Source: Catonia carolina
Taxonomy: Eukaryota > Arthropoda > Insecta > Hemiptera > Achilidae
NCBI GenBank assembly: GCA_035578175.1
Contig: JAQMRL010000021.1
Location: 2,366,323 to 2,430,322, forward strand
Direction of reading: 5' to 3'
DNA length: 64,000 nucleotides
Numbering within the stretch: position 1 is the first letter of the stretch; each line of letters begins with the position of its first letter. The position numbers and the translations under genes were made by a program. The notes beneath the pieces are model-generated. The model was given only the letters and a program-made list of their open reading frames with translations, had not been told where the DNA came from and searched no databases. Of this stretch, positions 10,225 to 21,579 are shown piece by piece.

Positions 10225-11160
10225 CGAGGTGTGGCTATTAAATAACGAGACTGACGTAAAAAATTTAATTTAATATTTATACATAATCACTTATTCTCGC
10301 CTTCAATATACACTCCTTCTCTATCCCTACAACGCTCCATGCGAATTTTCCATCGTTGGAAACAGTGCTGGAAGTCATCTTCTGCCAGCTCCTTCAGGAC
10401 ACGTGCCGCTCAAAAATGTTTGAAATGAAGCTCGCACAAATGTTTGTATTGACACTTTGTACGCGATTGAAAATGACCCAAATTTTCTGAAAACGATAAT
10501 AACATGTGATTAAACGTGGTTTTTTACTTATGATCCGGAAACGAAGCGCCAATCCATGCACTGGAAGTGCCGAACTTCACCGAGAACCAAACAAGCTCGA
10601 ATGAGCAAGTCAAAATTTAAAGCAACGATGATTGTTTTTATTTATATCTATGGGATTGTGTACCTTCACTGGGTTCCTGAAGGTCAAACAATTAATCAAT
10701 ATTACTACCTTGAGGTACTTTCTAAACTACGTCAAAGAGTAAGGAAAAAACGCCTCGAAATGTGGAAGGACAAATCATGGGTTCTCCACCAAGACGATGC
10801 GCCAGCTCATTCCGCGTTATCTATCAAGAGGTTCCTAGCCACGTACATCTCAGTGTTAGAACATCCACCTTATTCACCAGATCTTGCACCATGTGACTTC
10901 TACCTGTTCCCTAAGGTGAAATCTGCATTAAAAGGTACAAGATTTGAGTCTGTGGAAGTTGTAAAAGAGAAAGCGGCACGTGTCCTGAAGGAGCTGACAG
11001 AAGATGACTTCGAGCACTGTTTCCAACTATGGAAAATTCGCATTAAGCGTTGTAGGGATAGAGAAGGAGTGTATATTGAAGGTGACAATAAGTGATTATG
11101 TATACAATATAAACAAAATGTTTTACAACGTCAGTCTCGTTATTTAATAGCCACACCTCG
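10225..11160 (+). mobile_element. mariner element with inverted left arm
   Basis: The ends are perfect inverted repeats of at least 33 bp (CGAGGTGTGGCTATTAAATA...) flanked by TA (10223-10224, 11161-11162), the mariner target. The left arm (10225-10412) is not a mariner 5' end but an inverted copy of the 3' end (10966-11160), including transposase C-terminal codons. The rest is the C-terminal two thirds of the transposase on the plus strand. The element is therefore a partial inverted dimer. Confidence 0.85.
10415..11095 (+). pseudogene. mariner transposase, C-terminal remnant
   Basis: Mariner transposases cut and join DNA at TA sites with a D,D34D active site. Here the N-terminal helix-turn-helix half is absent. 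The first catalytic aspartate is kept (codon 10508-10510), but the next codon of the usual DETW motif is the stop TAA (10511-10513). The later part, open from 10556, shows HQDDAPAH (second Asp) and PPYSPDLAPCDF (third Asp), about 33-34 residues apart, and the family C-terminus VKSALKGTRF...CRDRE. The stop codon is 65 bp from the terminal repeat. It cannot make active enzyme. Confidence 0.85.
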
Positions 11161-11329
11161 TATGCTTATCAGCTCTCTGAACTATTTAACTTCCCCCAAC
11201 AATAGAACAACCTAAGTTTTGTTTTAACTTTATTTCAGTACACAATACCAGAATTATTTTGAAAAGTTTGTAATGTAGTGAAATGTATGAAATTAATTAC
11301 GAATTTAATTAGCGCCTGACACTCTTTGT

Positions 11330-12560
11330 GCCCCACGTTGGGCGCCAAAATGTAAAGGGATTTGAAAATGATTTGAAATAATGAATAAATAAATGAAATG
11401 AATGATAACACAAGATAAATGAAATTATTAAGATATATTTTGATCTTGACAAATAAATTGAAATTGTAAAACTGTTTTATTAAATTTATTGATGACACTC
11501 TTGTTACAATCTAATTATGCTAATGAATTTACTTTGATAAATAATTATATAGCAATTTGTTATTCTGAAAATCTTTAAGTTTATTTAATGATATTTAATG
11601 AGCTCAGTTATTAATGAATAATTATAATTACGAATTGTTCTGGATTGCTTGCAGTCCTCTGGTTTCTTCTTGACCATCCATCTATCGGGAATCAAATGGG
11701 GCGTCGATGCATTGTTGCACTTGATTTTATAGTTTTTGACAAATTTATCTGCATATTCTAAAATAATCAAAATTGTTTCAGTTGGTTCCATAATTAAATT
11801 AAATCTTGATATTCTTGTAATTTCTTTTAAATCTTTTCTAACTGGTTCAAATTTTTAATTTAAAATTATACTATCTTTTGTTTTCTTGTTTCAAATTTAG
11901 ATATTTGGCTTCTGGATTATTATTTAAAATTCTATATTTTCTTCTTATAATTTATCTTGATATATTTAGTTTTTGATTCAGAATAATTTAAATTTTCATT
12001 AGAAATTGTTTATATTGGATTATTATTTAAAATTATTTCTTTTTTTTAAAAATTCAACAATTAAATATTAACTACGATGTTATGTAGAATAGACTGCTAT
12101 TCTACAAGTTGGCAACATGCATTTAGAATGTTGAACTTAAAATTCAATTCCTCCTGAGCGTTTTTAATAAAGTTGAAAAAAAGTTTAAAAGTTCGCTTGT
12201 TTTGACATGTCATAAAGTAGCCTAACTGCGTAAGAAAAAACTTTCGAGGAGTGGCACGTTTGAAAATATAGAAAAGGACGGTCAAAAAAAAGTTGGATAG
12301 ATTAACATGAAGAATGAGAGAAAGAAATAGGAATTTCTGTAAATGTAAGAGAAACAGATAGATGGAGAGAGGGCATGATTTTTTTTTTTACATATAAGTT
12401 TTATGTTCAAAGCATGTTTTAAACCAGAGAATAGGCGCCATATTGTTTCCATTATTTATCTACCGAACAGAATTTAAATGGATCCCTGTGAACAGAACAA
12501 CGGCTGGGACTTAAACAGACATCAGGTTTTTGAGTAGGCCGGTTTTCAATTCAATTATAT
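11330..12560 (-). mobile_element. Possible LTR retrotransposon fragment (primer-binding site and LTR)
   Basis: Minus-strand TTTTGGCGCCCAACGTGGGG (11331-11350) is the type of primer-binding site found just after the 5' LTR in many insect LTR elements. Just before it, on that strand, comes a sequence ending in CA, and thus a possible LTR running to higher coordinates. I could not find the outer LTR end, a second LTR or any gag/pol codons; the right limit given is arbitrary. Confidence 0.4.
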
Positions 12561-12715
12561 CTTTATTAAAATGGATATCTCCATCAAGAAAGAAACTAGA
12601 AGCTATTTTATTTTATTTCATTTTATAACTCCATTTTAAACTTATTGTTTGTTATACAGGCAAACAACTCTGCATACACAATGAAATAGATTATATTATT
12701 TTAAAACTAACATGA

Positions 12716-12936
12716 ATAATAGCCTACTACCACAACAATAAAACACAAAACAAGCCGCAATTTCAAATGCCACACAATATTACTAATTATTTTATTAATA
12801 TTAAACAAACATCAAAATACTGTCAGATGAAATAAATTCTTCATATTCCTATGAATATTTATAAAAATTTAAATATTATTTTAATACATTGGAAATCCCC
12901 TTATTCGGACTCCCTTTACCCATATCCTCCCTTAAC
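12716..12936. repeat. Flank duplication F6, copy a
   Basis: About 220 bp (AATAATA..CTACTACCAC.. to CATATCCTCCCTTAA) repeated at 13818-14034 on the other side of one HINE, with about 93-95% identity by eye. Confidence 0.85.
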
Positions 12937-13635
12937 CGTACACAAACTCACACAACTTTCTCTTGCCAATGCAAGTAATTACCAATAAACCTAACATTAG
13001 TAATAAAACATTAGAAATAAACAAAAAACTAACCTCAATAAACATAACCTAATTTCAATCATATAATTTATGAAAGACGCAAAATGAAAATCAACCTCAG
13101 TTTGGCTTAAAAATACGGAAAATCACTCTTTCACTTAAAATACTCTCTGTAGAGAAAAATGCTCTAAATAAAAGTTGTAGATCTTTTAATTTTCTATAAA
13201 TTTGATTATAAACACTTTTGTCATAAAATGAATACTAAGGCCGAAATGTTAAAAAAAATAGATTTTTCACACGTTTTTGTGAGAAAAACCGAAAATCGCT
13301 AATTACCGCTAAACTAAGCGTTAGACTATACAAAGAAATGTTTGAAATAAAAGTTGTAGGATTTTAAATTCTCTACAACTTTTATTATACATTTTTTCGC
13401 TAAAATGCATATTAAAGCCGCAATCTTAAAAAAACAAATTTTTACGTGAAAACAGCCTGACCAAGAATTTCAGCAAACATGGCGCCTACCCTATCTTGTA
13501 GAGCATAAAAAATTAAGTAAATGAGGCGATTTTTAAAAAAATCGTAGGACCAGTTTTTTGGAAAATCGCAAAAAAGTAAAAAATTACACGAATAAACTAC
13601 TACTTCCGGTTGACCGATTTTGACACACACGCACG

Positions 13636-13681
<46 letters not shown>

Positions 13682-13817
13682 GCCCAATTGCTAAAAACAT
13701 GTTTTTTTGGGTTCAGGGGGTATGAAAACATGTAGATCCGGTGAAAACTCGATTTGTTAAAATCGACATGAAAACAATACTTTCCTTCCTATATATTCAT
13801 ATAGGCAAGAGAAAGTA
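12937..13817 (+). mobile_element. HINE, full copy with decayed 5' end
   Basis: The terminal hairpin is worn (CAAACTCACACAACTTTC), the rest typical, with a CGCGCG-interrupted CA tract at 13622-13679. A deletion removed the segment between ACCGATTTTGA and the CA tract. Lies between F6 copies. Confidence 0.8.
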
Positions 13818-14034
13818 ATAATAATACTACTACTACAATAAAACACAAACAAGCCGCAATTTCAAATGCCACACAATATTACTAATTATTTTATTAATAT
13901 TAAACAAACATCAAAATACTGTCAGATGTAATAAGTTATTCATATTCCTTTGAATATTTATAAAAATTTAAATATTATTTTAATACAGTGTAAATCCCCT
14001 TATCAGGAGTCCCTTTACCCATATCCTTCCTTAA
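13818..14034. repeat. Flank duplication F6, copy b
   Basis: Second F6 copy, ending in the TTAA that is the insertion site of the next element. Confidence 0.85.
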
Positions 14035-14898
14035 GGGGGGACATACCCTGAGAAATTGTAAAAAAATCAAAAAAATTTTTATATGCTTTTTTGATTCTCT
14101 GATATTTTCTGAATGCACCAATATATTTACTTTTTAGAAAAACGTATTTTAAAATAATATAAAAATTTTTTTTTCATATGTTCACGCAGTTTTTCGTGTA
14201 AAAACATTAAATTTCAAGTTAAAATAACTTGAAAACGGATAGTCGGAAATTGATGATTTTTTCACAGATTTGAACTACGTTTCATTATCTATTGGTTCAA
14301 CTACGCACCGATAGAGTAAACCACAAGTAGTGTGTTGTTTCACATTTAGTAGTTCCATGCGACTAATGTAAGTAAGAACGAATACATAAAAATACTAAAA
14401 ATTATTTTGTTTTTGCGTTTCCCGCAACTTTTTTTCCACGTGTTTCAGAATCTTTATTAAATCATATTTTAGGTTCTACACCACCTAGAGAGATAATTTT
14501 ACGCAATGTGGTATGGAAAATACAAAATATTCATTCCTAAAATTTTAAAACTGTTTTAAAGTTGCTACAGGGTGGATTTACCGCATTTTTTTTACAAATA
14601 ATTGTCTAAAAATTTAACTAGGTAAAATAATTGAAAATGACTACCACAATTCATAGACAATAAATTTACCATTAATTTGAGCCTACTTGCATGCAAATAC
14701 AGTAAATGATACTCAAGAAATTACTTAACAAAAAAATAGCGTTTTTTTTCATCCCCAACCCTAATTATAAGGGTTGTTGAGAAAATATTCAACTCATTTT
14801 ATGAACAGAGATAAGTAATGACTTGAAGAACAAATTTTCAAATACACAATCATGTAACATTAAAAGGGGGGACATTTTTTTCAAGGGTATGTCGCCCC
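14035..14898. mobile_element. TTAA-flanked MITE (piggyBac-like)
   Basis: Terminal inverted repeats GGGGGGACATACCCT (left) and GGGGCGACATACCCT (right, read inward), one mismatch in 15, flanked by TTAA at 14031-14034 and 14899-14902. The 864-bp interior is AT-rich with no coding capacity. TTAA target duplication points to piggyBac-type mobilisation. Confidence 0.75.
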
Positions 14899-14902
14899 TT
14901 AA

Positions 14903-15214
14903 AACCGGGTTTAAATTGCAAACTTTTCAACTTCAGTCAACGGAGAAAATCGAAACGAACCGATACAATACCAAAAGATAACTGATGAAACTAAAAATGA
15001 GTTAAACACGGGCAAGTGCAAACAGTTGTATTAAACTAGTCACAGACAATGATTATTTCAATGATATGAAATAAACAATCTGAAATGATAAACAACGTGT
15101 CACTTGAGTTGTTTACTCTCCTGTTATAATTCAAGCGCATATGTAATGTTCATCGTATTTTTATAACTTCTTCAACAATTTCATCCATGCCATATTAATT
15201 TAAACCTTTTAAAT
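14903..15214. other. Unassigned AT-rich stretch
   Basis: No gene or repeat recognised. Confidence 0.4.
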
Positions 15215-15512
15215 TTTTTTTCTTAAATAAATTTGTAGAAAATTTAATTCTGAAAAGATTCATGTGAATTACTCAGGAAAAAATGAATGATAGATATTGA
15301 AATTTCGCTTTATTTAAAATCAAAACAGACGCACATAAAACGCGCATTCTCAACTGCATAAAATATTAGTTAATATTTTATGTAGTTAAGAATGTGCGTC
15401 TGTTTTGATTTTAAATAAAGCAAAATTTCAATATCTATCATTCATTTTTTCCTGAGTAATTCACATGAATCTTTTCAGAATTAAATTTTCTACAAATTTA
15501 TTTAAGAAAAAA
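15215..15512. repeat. Long near-perfect palindrome
   Basis: Two arms of about 140-150 bp meet at 15369-15370 (AAATATTA GT TAATATTT). The left arm has about 10 extra bases (near ACATAAAACG, 15336-15346); elsewhere I see only single changes. Outer ends are TTTTTTCTTAAATAAA and its complement. Could be a foldback MITE or an inverted duplication; no target duplication is certain. Confidence 0.8.
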
Positions 15513-15520
15513 TACATGTT

Positions 15521-16030
15521 TAATTACCATTTATGGTAAACAAAAAATTAAGTAAAATTTTGTGTTAAACACAAAAATGTGTTATTTCTTTGCACCAATT
15601 CTTGTGTTTTATGTAAGATATCTGTGAAAGTATTGCATTTACAGCTCTGGAACCAATTTTATTCAATTTTTCAGATTAAAAACCATAAAACACAATCGTA
15701 TTTGTATCTTTGTAACAACGTTTAACATTTTTATACGGCCTTACTTCGCCGAGGGTACAGAGTTCTAGGTGAAATTTTTCGCTAGCCGTAACTCGCTAAC
15801 TAAGCGTTTTCAGGCATATGTTTATATGAATTTTTTTCTTATTTTTAGCTATAGAATGAGATCCCAAGAGATTGCCGTATAGTTTTCAATCACCCTAAAT
15901 ATATAGTATTTTTGTAGATTTCATTTGGAAATTGGATTTGGAAAATTTCATTGTTTTCTTTGAACCTCTATAAAAAATTCATTCTGATTTATTCCAATGT
16001 ACGTACTTAATTTCATCGTGAATTTACATA
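15521..16030. other. Unassigned stretch left of pogo element
   Basis: Contains a short GC-richer block (15737-15815, GGCCTTACTTCGCCGAGGG) possibly from an old repeat. Nothing named. Confidence 0.4.
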
Positions 16031-16183
16031 GGGTAAACCCGGGTTAGATGGCCATACGGGATAGATGGCCACTCGCTGTCATTTATCCAGTAGTCGCTAG
16101 ATAGCAGCGTTGACTTGTCAGTAGTGAGTTACATGTGCTGTGAGTAAGTTTACGTCTTTGCGCTCTACAGATTAACAGTTATT

Positions 16184-16489
16184 GTAAGTACATACATTTG
16201 TTTGAAATTTCTGTGTGTTCAAAATTTTTTTCCGTTCGAAAAACTGCATTGTAACTTCGGTGTATTTTTAGTTACATCGTTGGAACCGGGCTTAAACGAA
16301 CAACTAAACACTGTAATTGTATACCTAACCTCAAAGCTTGTCACAGACGCCATTTTTCTTAGGAACGCGCTATGGCCATCTATCCCTTACAAACGGGATA
16401 GATGGCCCACCGTTTTCAGGGTTAGTTGGCCATCCTTCAAAATAATTAGTTTCGGTGTACCTCAAATATCTTTTTACTTTTCTTTGCAG
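16184..16489 (+). other. Probable intron in 5' leader of pogo transposase
   Basis: A donor ATT|GTAAGTA (16184) and an acceptor TTTTCTTTGCAG (ending 16489) frame a segment that would put the acceptor directly before the transposase ATG at 16490. The in-frame extension upstream (from 16202) lacks any family similarity, so it is probably intron, not protein. Confidence 0.6.
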
Positions 16490-17248
16490 ATGCCAAACGT
16501 ATACGTTAAGAAACCGGGTAGCAACCGCGGGGAGTGGACCGAAGATAATTTATGTAAAGCAATTAATGCAATCCATAATGGCTCATCCGTCCGACAAGCT
16601 TCTATTGAATTTTGTGTACCAAGGAAGACACTGGAGAGAAGATTGAAAAGCGGTAACACAGGAAAAGGCCCTATGGGAAAGCATTGTTTATTAGGGAGAG
16701 AAAATGAAGAACGGTTGGTACGACATATAAAAAAATCGCAAAAACATGGATTTCCTCTCACCAGAGATGACCTACGAAGATTGGCCTACAGTTTCGCTAA
16801 TCAGCTTGGGATAAAACATAATTTTAATAATGACACACAAAAAGCTGGATACGACTGGTTGCAGCTATTTTTTTTAAGACATCCAGATCTGGCCATCCGT
16901 AAGTCTGAGGGTGTTTCAATATCTCGTAGCCTAGCCATGAACCGTGAAGAAGTTAACTCTTACTTCCAGCTTTTAGGGCAAGTATTGGAAGAAAACAGAT
17001 TGCTTGATAAACCTGGCTCTATATTCAATATGGACGAAACAGGCCTTCAGCTAAACAACCGTCCTGGCCAAGTTATTGCTGAGAAGGGATCTAAATTTGT
17101 TACGAGTATGACGTTTGCAGAAAAAGGGGAAACAATAACTGTCATTGCTTGTTGCAACGCTGAAGGTGTGTTTCTACCCCCTGTCTCGGTTATGAAAGGA
17201 AAAAACAAAAAACAAGAATTTGAAGATTTGAGTAGTTACTTAGGCTAA
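16490..17248 (+). pseudogene. pogo-type transposase, C-terminally truncated
   Basis: Start chosen at MPNVYVKKPG because conserved sequence begins there. Residues about 12-50 form a Psq-type helix-turn-helix (EWTEDNLCKAINAIHNGSSV), about 65-150 a CENP-B/Tc5-type DNA-binding domain (DWLQLFFLRHP), and about 175-245 the start of the DDE domain with the first catalytic Asp in NMDETGLQ. The frame then ends after KNKKQEF; the second and third acidic residues are missing. At 252 residues it is roughly half the usual 450-600. It should bind its ends but not cut. Truncated by internal deletion. Confidence 0.85.
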
Positions 17249-17526
17249 GCCACCTGCACACATTTAGCATTAAAATAGGTATGGCCAACTAACCCTTGAC
17301 ATATGGCCATCTAACCCGCACACCAAGGGATAGATGGCCAACAACATAGTTTTAAGATTTTCAAATTGTTGACTTGCCATTAATTGTTTTTTACAAAAAC
17401 TCTCGTGTATATGAAAAAACAACCTCTATTGAATGTGTTGAAATGTTTTTGATCATTTATTACAATAATACAACATTGTTTTATTCAATTAAAAAAACTA
17501 TGGCCATCTAACCCGGGTTTACCCTA

Positions 17527-17957
17527 AAATAAAAAGGAAAAGAACTTTGAAAAAATAAATAATCAATAATCCTTTTTATTTAGACATTGAGTAGGTACTT
17601 AAAACATTACAAAGAAAATATAAACTAGAAATAATCTGTAATTATATTAAATTAATATTAGTTCAAGCTATTTAATTATATTATTTTGTTATTAGTATTT
17701 TATCATTGTTTATTAGTTAGAATAAATAATAATATTATAATATTGTATTTTTTTTCTATTCATAATATTACAATTAGTCATAGAAGCATCTTAGATTAAG
17801 TTTAGTTTTATTAATTGTTAACCATAAGTAACTAAAATTGTTTACAATACCTATAAATATAAAATTCGATGTATGTGTGTGTGTGTATACGTATGTATGT
17901 GTGTATGTTCCCCTTTATCCCCTAAATTACTGAACCAAATTTTCATGCAGTTTTTTT
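17527..17957. other. AT-rich stretch with GT-rich relic
   Basis: Ends in a GT-rich piece (17873-17908) and CCTAAATTACTGAACC, which looks like part of another microsatellite-bearing repeat interrupted by the next HINE. Confidence 0.35.
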
Positions 17958-18099
17958 TACTTTCTCTTGCCTATATGAATATATAGGAAGGAAAGTATTG
18001 TTTTCATGTCGATTTTTCGAAATCGAGTTTTCACCGGATCTATACGTTTTCAGACCCCCTGAACCCAAAAAACATGTTTTTAGCGATTGGTCTGTGTGT

Positions 18100-18158
<59 letters not shown>

Positions 18159-18935
18159 CACAATATCTCAAGAACGGAACATCGTACGAACTTGAAACTT
18201 GAAACTTAAGTTACATACCACTACCGGACGCGACACGAACATTTTCATCAAAATCGGTCAACCGGAAGTAGTAGTTTATTCGTATAATTTTTTAATTTTT
18301 TGCGATTTTCTCAAAAACTGGTCCTACGATTTCTTTTAAAATCGCCTATTTTACTCAATTTTTTATTCTCTACAAGATAGGGTAGGCGCCATGTTTCCTG
18401 AAATTCTCGGTGAGGCTGTTTTCACGTAAAAACGTTGTTTTTTTAAGATTACGGCTTTAATATAAATTTTAGCGCAAAAACTTATATAATAAAAGTTGTA
18501 GAGAATTTAAAAACCTACAACTTTTATTTCAAACATTTTTTTGTATGACGCTTAGTTTAGCAGTAATTAGCGATTTTCTGATTTTTTTCTCACGAAAACG
18601 TGTGAAAAATCGATTTTTTTAAGATTTTGGCCTTAGTATGCATTTTACGACAAAAGTGTATATAACCAAATTTATAGGAAATTAAAAGATGTACAACTTT
18701 TATTTAACGTATTTTTCTCTACAGAGCCTAGTTTAGCGTGAAATAGTGATTTTCCGTATTTTTAAGCCAAACTGAGGTTGATTTTCATTTTGCATCATTC
18801 ACTCATGATTAAAATAAGGTTATGTTTTTGAGGTTAGTTTTTTGTTTATTTCTAATATTTTATTAATAATGTTAGGTTTATTGTTAATTATTTGCATTGG
18901 CAAGAGAAAGTTGTGTGAGTGTTTCACACCAGATT
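17958..18935 (-). mobile_element. HINE, full copy
   Basis: Inverted, full length, GT tract 18092-18157, ends ACTTTCTCTTGCC and GTGTTTCACACCAGA. No long flanking repeat seen. Confidence 0.85.
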
Positions 18936-19268
18936 TTTTATGTTGTAACTATGATGCCGGTGCAGGTTTTAGGGCATTGAAACCCTTAAAAGTTAGCCCT
19001 AAAGGGTTGAAAATAATGTTTATACCCTACATTAAGGCTTTTATGAGGTTAGAAATCTGCTGCTTTTAAACCAGCTGATGTGATTCAAATAAAGATTTGT
19101 CATAAATAAAATCATATGATTTAGCAAATAGCGACTTGATGCTAAGGATCAGCTGGTGACAACATCACATGATAATTTTATTCTATTTTATTATGTAGAT
19201 ACGATTTTGTATTGTTGACTATTTTATAAAGGTAAAGTTCCGTGTTTATTTAATTTGTTTTAATTTTT
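18936..19268. other. Unassigned stretch
   Basis: A segment with internal short complements (GTTTTAGGGCATTGAAACCCTTAAAAG) lies here; perhaps the rest of the repeat interrupted by the HINE. No gene. Confidence 0.35.
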
Positions 19269-19413
19269 TACTTTCTCTTGCCTATATGAATATAATATAG
19301 GAAGGAAAGTATTGTTTTCATGTCGATTTTTCGAAATCGAGTTTTCACCGGATCTATACGTTTTCAGACCCCCTGAACCCAAAAAACATGTTTTTAGCGA
19401 TTGGTCTGTGTGT

Positions 19414-19460
<47 letters not shown>

Positions 19461-20238
19461 CAGAATATCTCAAGAACGGAACATTGTACGAACTTGAAAC
19501 TTAAAACTTAAGTTACATATCACTACCGGACCCGACAAGAACATTTTCATCAAAATCGGTCAACCGGAAGTAGTAGTTTATTCGTATTATTTTTCAGTTT
19601 TTTGCGATTTTCTCATAAACTGGTCCTACGATTTTTTTTAAAATCACCTATTTTACTCAATTTTTTATTCTCTACAAGATAGGGTAGGCGCCATGTTTGC
19701 TGAAATTCTCGGTGAGGCTGTTTTCACGTAAAAACGTTGTTTTTTTAAGATTACGGCTTTAATATAAATTTAAGCGCAAAAACCAATATAATAAAAGTTG
19801 TAGAGAATTTAAAAACCTACAACTTCTGTTTCAAACATTTTTTTGTATAACGCTTAGTTTAGCGGTAATTTGCGATTTTCTGTTTTTTTTCTCACGAAAA
19901 CGTGAGAAAAATCGATTTTTTTAACATTTCGGTCTTAGTATGCATTTTACGACAAAAGTGTATATAATAAAAGTTATAGAAAATTAAAAGATCTACAACT
20001 TTTGTTTAGAGCATTTTTCTCTACAGAGCCTAGTTTAGCGTGAAAGCGTGATTTTCCGTATTTTTAAGCCAAACTGAGTTCGATTGTCATTTTGCGTCAT
20101 GCACTCATGATTAAAATAAGGTTATGTTTTTGAGGTTAGTTTTTTGTTTATTTCTAATATTTTATTAATAATGTTAGGTTTATTATTAATCATTTGCATT
20201 GGCAAGAGAAAGTTGTTGTGAGTGTTTCACACCAGATT
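19269..20238 (-). mobile_element. HINE, full copy
   Basis: Inverted full copy; GT tract 19406-19458; 3' hairpin lengthened by ATA. No long flank duplication seen. Confidence 0.85.
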
Positions 20239-20360
20239 TTTTTTAATTGGTGAGTGATCAATTGCTTTGATATTTTATTCAACGTAGATTTAAGTTTTTT
20301 TGTTTTGACAAATAATTTTTTTTGTGGTTCTCTTTATTTGTTTTTTTTTCATTTTCAATA

Positions 20361-20466
20361 ATGCCATCAAAATAAAATCACTAGGAAGAAAATCTTCAAA
20401 AGCAAAAAAACTTCAAAAAGCAATAACTGCTGAAACGGAGGAACAACGAGAATCTCGCCTATTTTT
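20361..20466 (+). pseudogene. Possible Helitron-type protein N-terminal relic
   Basis: After a shifted start (ATGCCATCAAAA then stop), one frame reads GRKSSKAKKLQKAITAETEE followed by QRESRLF. Basic, Ala/Glu-rich N-termini with ETxEQREARL-like repeats are common at the start of arthropod Helitron proteins. The relic is about 30 residues and ends at an A-run. This could be the only trace here of an autonomous rolling-circle element; similarity is from memory of the family style and needs a search. Confidence 0.3.
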
Positions 20467-20586
20467 CTGCTACAAATTTAAAAAAAAAAAGTAATTACAC
20501 CATTTTTCGCGTGCAAAGCCGTGACGGGGCATGCTATGTTATGTTATCTGCATAATATGTTATATCGGAATAAACAAATTTAAAAA

Positions 20587-21565
20587 ATCTGGTGTGAAAC
20601 ACTCACACAACTTTCTCTTGCCAGTGCAAATAATTAACAATAAACCTAACATTATTAATAAAATATTAGAAATAAACAAAAAACTAACCTCAAAAACATA
20701 ACCTTATTTTAATCATGAGTGAAAGACGCAAAATGAAAATCAACCTCAGTTTGGCTTAGAAATACGGAAAATCACTCTTTCTCTCTAAACTAGGCTCTGT
20801 AGAGAAAAATGCTTTAAATAAAAGTTGTAGATCTTTTAATTTTCTATAAATTTAATTATATACACTTTTGTCGTAAAATGCATACTAAGGCCGAAATGTT
20901 AAAAAAAATCGATTTTACTCACGTTTTCGTGAGAAAAAAAACAGAAAATCGCAAATTACCGCTAAACTAAGCGTTATACAAAAAAATGTTTGAAATAAAA
21001 GTTGTAGGTTTTTAAATTCTCTACAACTTTTATTATATAAGTTTTTGCGCTAAAATTTATATTAAAGCCGTAATCTTAAAAAAACAACGTTTTTACGTGA
21101 AAACAGCCTCACCGAGAATTTCAGCAAACATGGCGCCTACCCTATCTTGTAGAGAATAAAAAATTGAGTAAAATAGGCGATTTTAAAAAAAATCGTAGGA
21201 CCAGTTTTTGAGAAAATCGCAAAAAACTGAAAAATTATACGAATAAACTACTGCTTCCGGTTGACCGATTTTGATGAAAATGTTCGTGTCGCGTCCGGTA
21301 GTGGTATGTAACTTAAGTTTCAAGTTTCAAGTTCGTACGACGTTCCGTTCTTGAGATATTCTGTTCACACACAGACACACAGACACACAGACACACACAC
21401 ACACACACACACACAGACACACACACAGACCAATCGCTTAAAAACATGTTTTTTTGGGTTCAGGGGGTCTGAAAACGTATAGATCCGGTGAAAACTCGAT
21501 TTCGAAAAATCGACATGAAAACAATACTTTCCTTCCTATATATTCATATAGGCAAGAGAAAGTAA
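20587..21565 (+). mobile_element. HINE, full copy
   Basis: Full copy with mixed CA/GACA tract (21366-21428). Perfect 5' inverted repeat and 3' hairpin. Confidence 0.85.
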
Positions 21566-21579
21566 AAAAATTGATTAAC

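Larger units (their letters stand above)
10164..11178 (-). mobile_element. SINE-A remnant split by a mariner
   Basis: The 3' part of SINE-A (10164-10224) and a short next part (11161-11178, TATGCTTATCAGC) are parted by the mariner at 10225-11160. The copy has also lost internal sequence. It gives the age order SINE-A before mariner. Confidence 0.7.
16031..17524 (+). mobile_element. pogo/Tigger-type DNA transposon, internally deleted
   Basis: Perfect 26-bp terminal inverted repeats (16031-16056, 17499-17524; start GGGTAAACCCGGGTTAGATG) with TA at both outer edges (16029-16030, 17525-17526). The motif GATAGATGGCC or its GTTAGATGGCC form recurs several more times just inside both ends (for example 16068-16073 region, 16375-16410, 17280-17345), as expected for transposase-binding subterminal repeats. 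It carries one truncated transposase gene. The perfect ends suggest recent movement. Confidence 0.9.

Noticed and set aside
16202..16489. N-terminal 96 residues of the pogo transposase frame
   Set aside because: No domain similarity, ends at a strong splice acceptor, and begins just after a splice donor; better explained as intron.
17998..18195. A recurring 60-70 codon frame MFSCRFFEIEFSPDLYVFRP... found in many places, which could look like a conserved protein family
   Set aside because: It is always the same strand of the HINE 3' region running into the GT tract (VCVCVC). It recurs because the DNA repeat recurs; frames break in many copies and there is no consistent start or stop.
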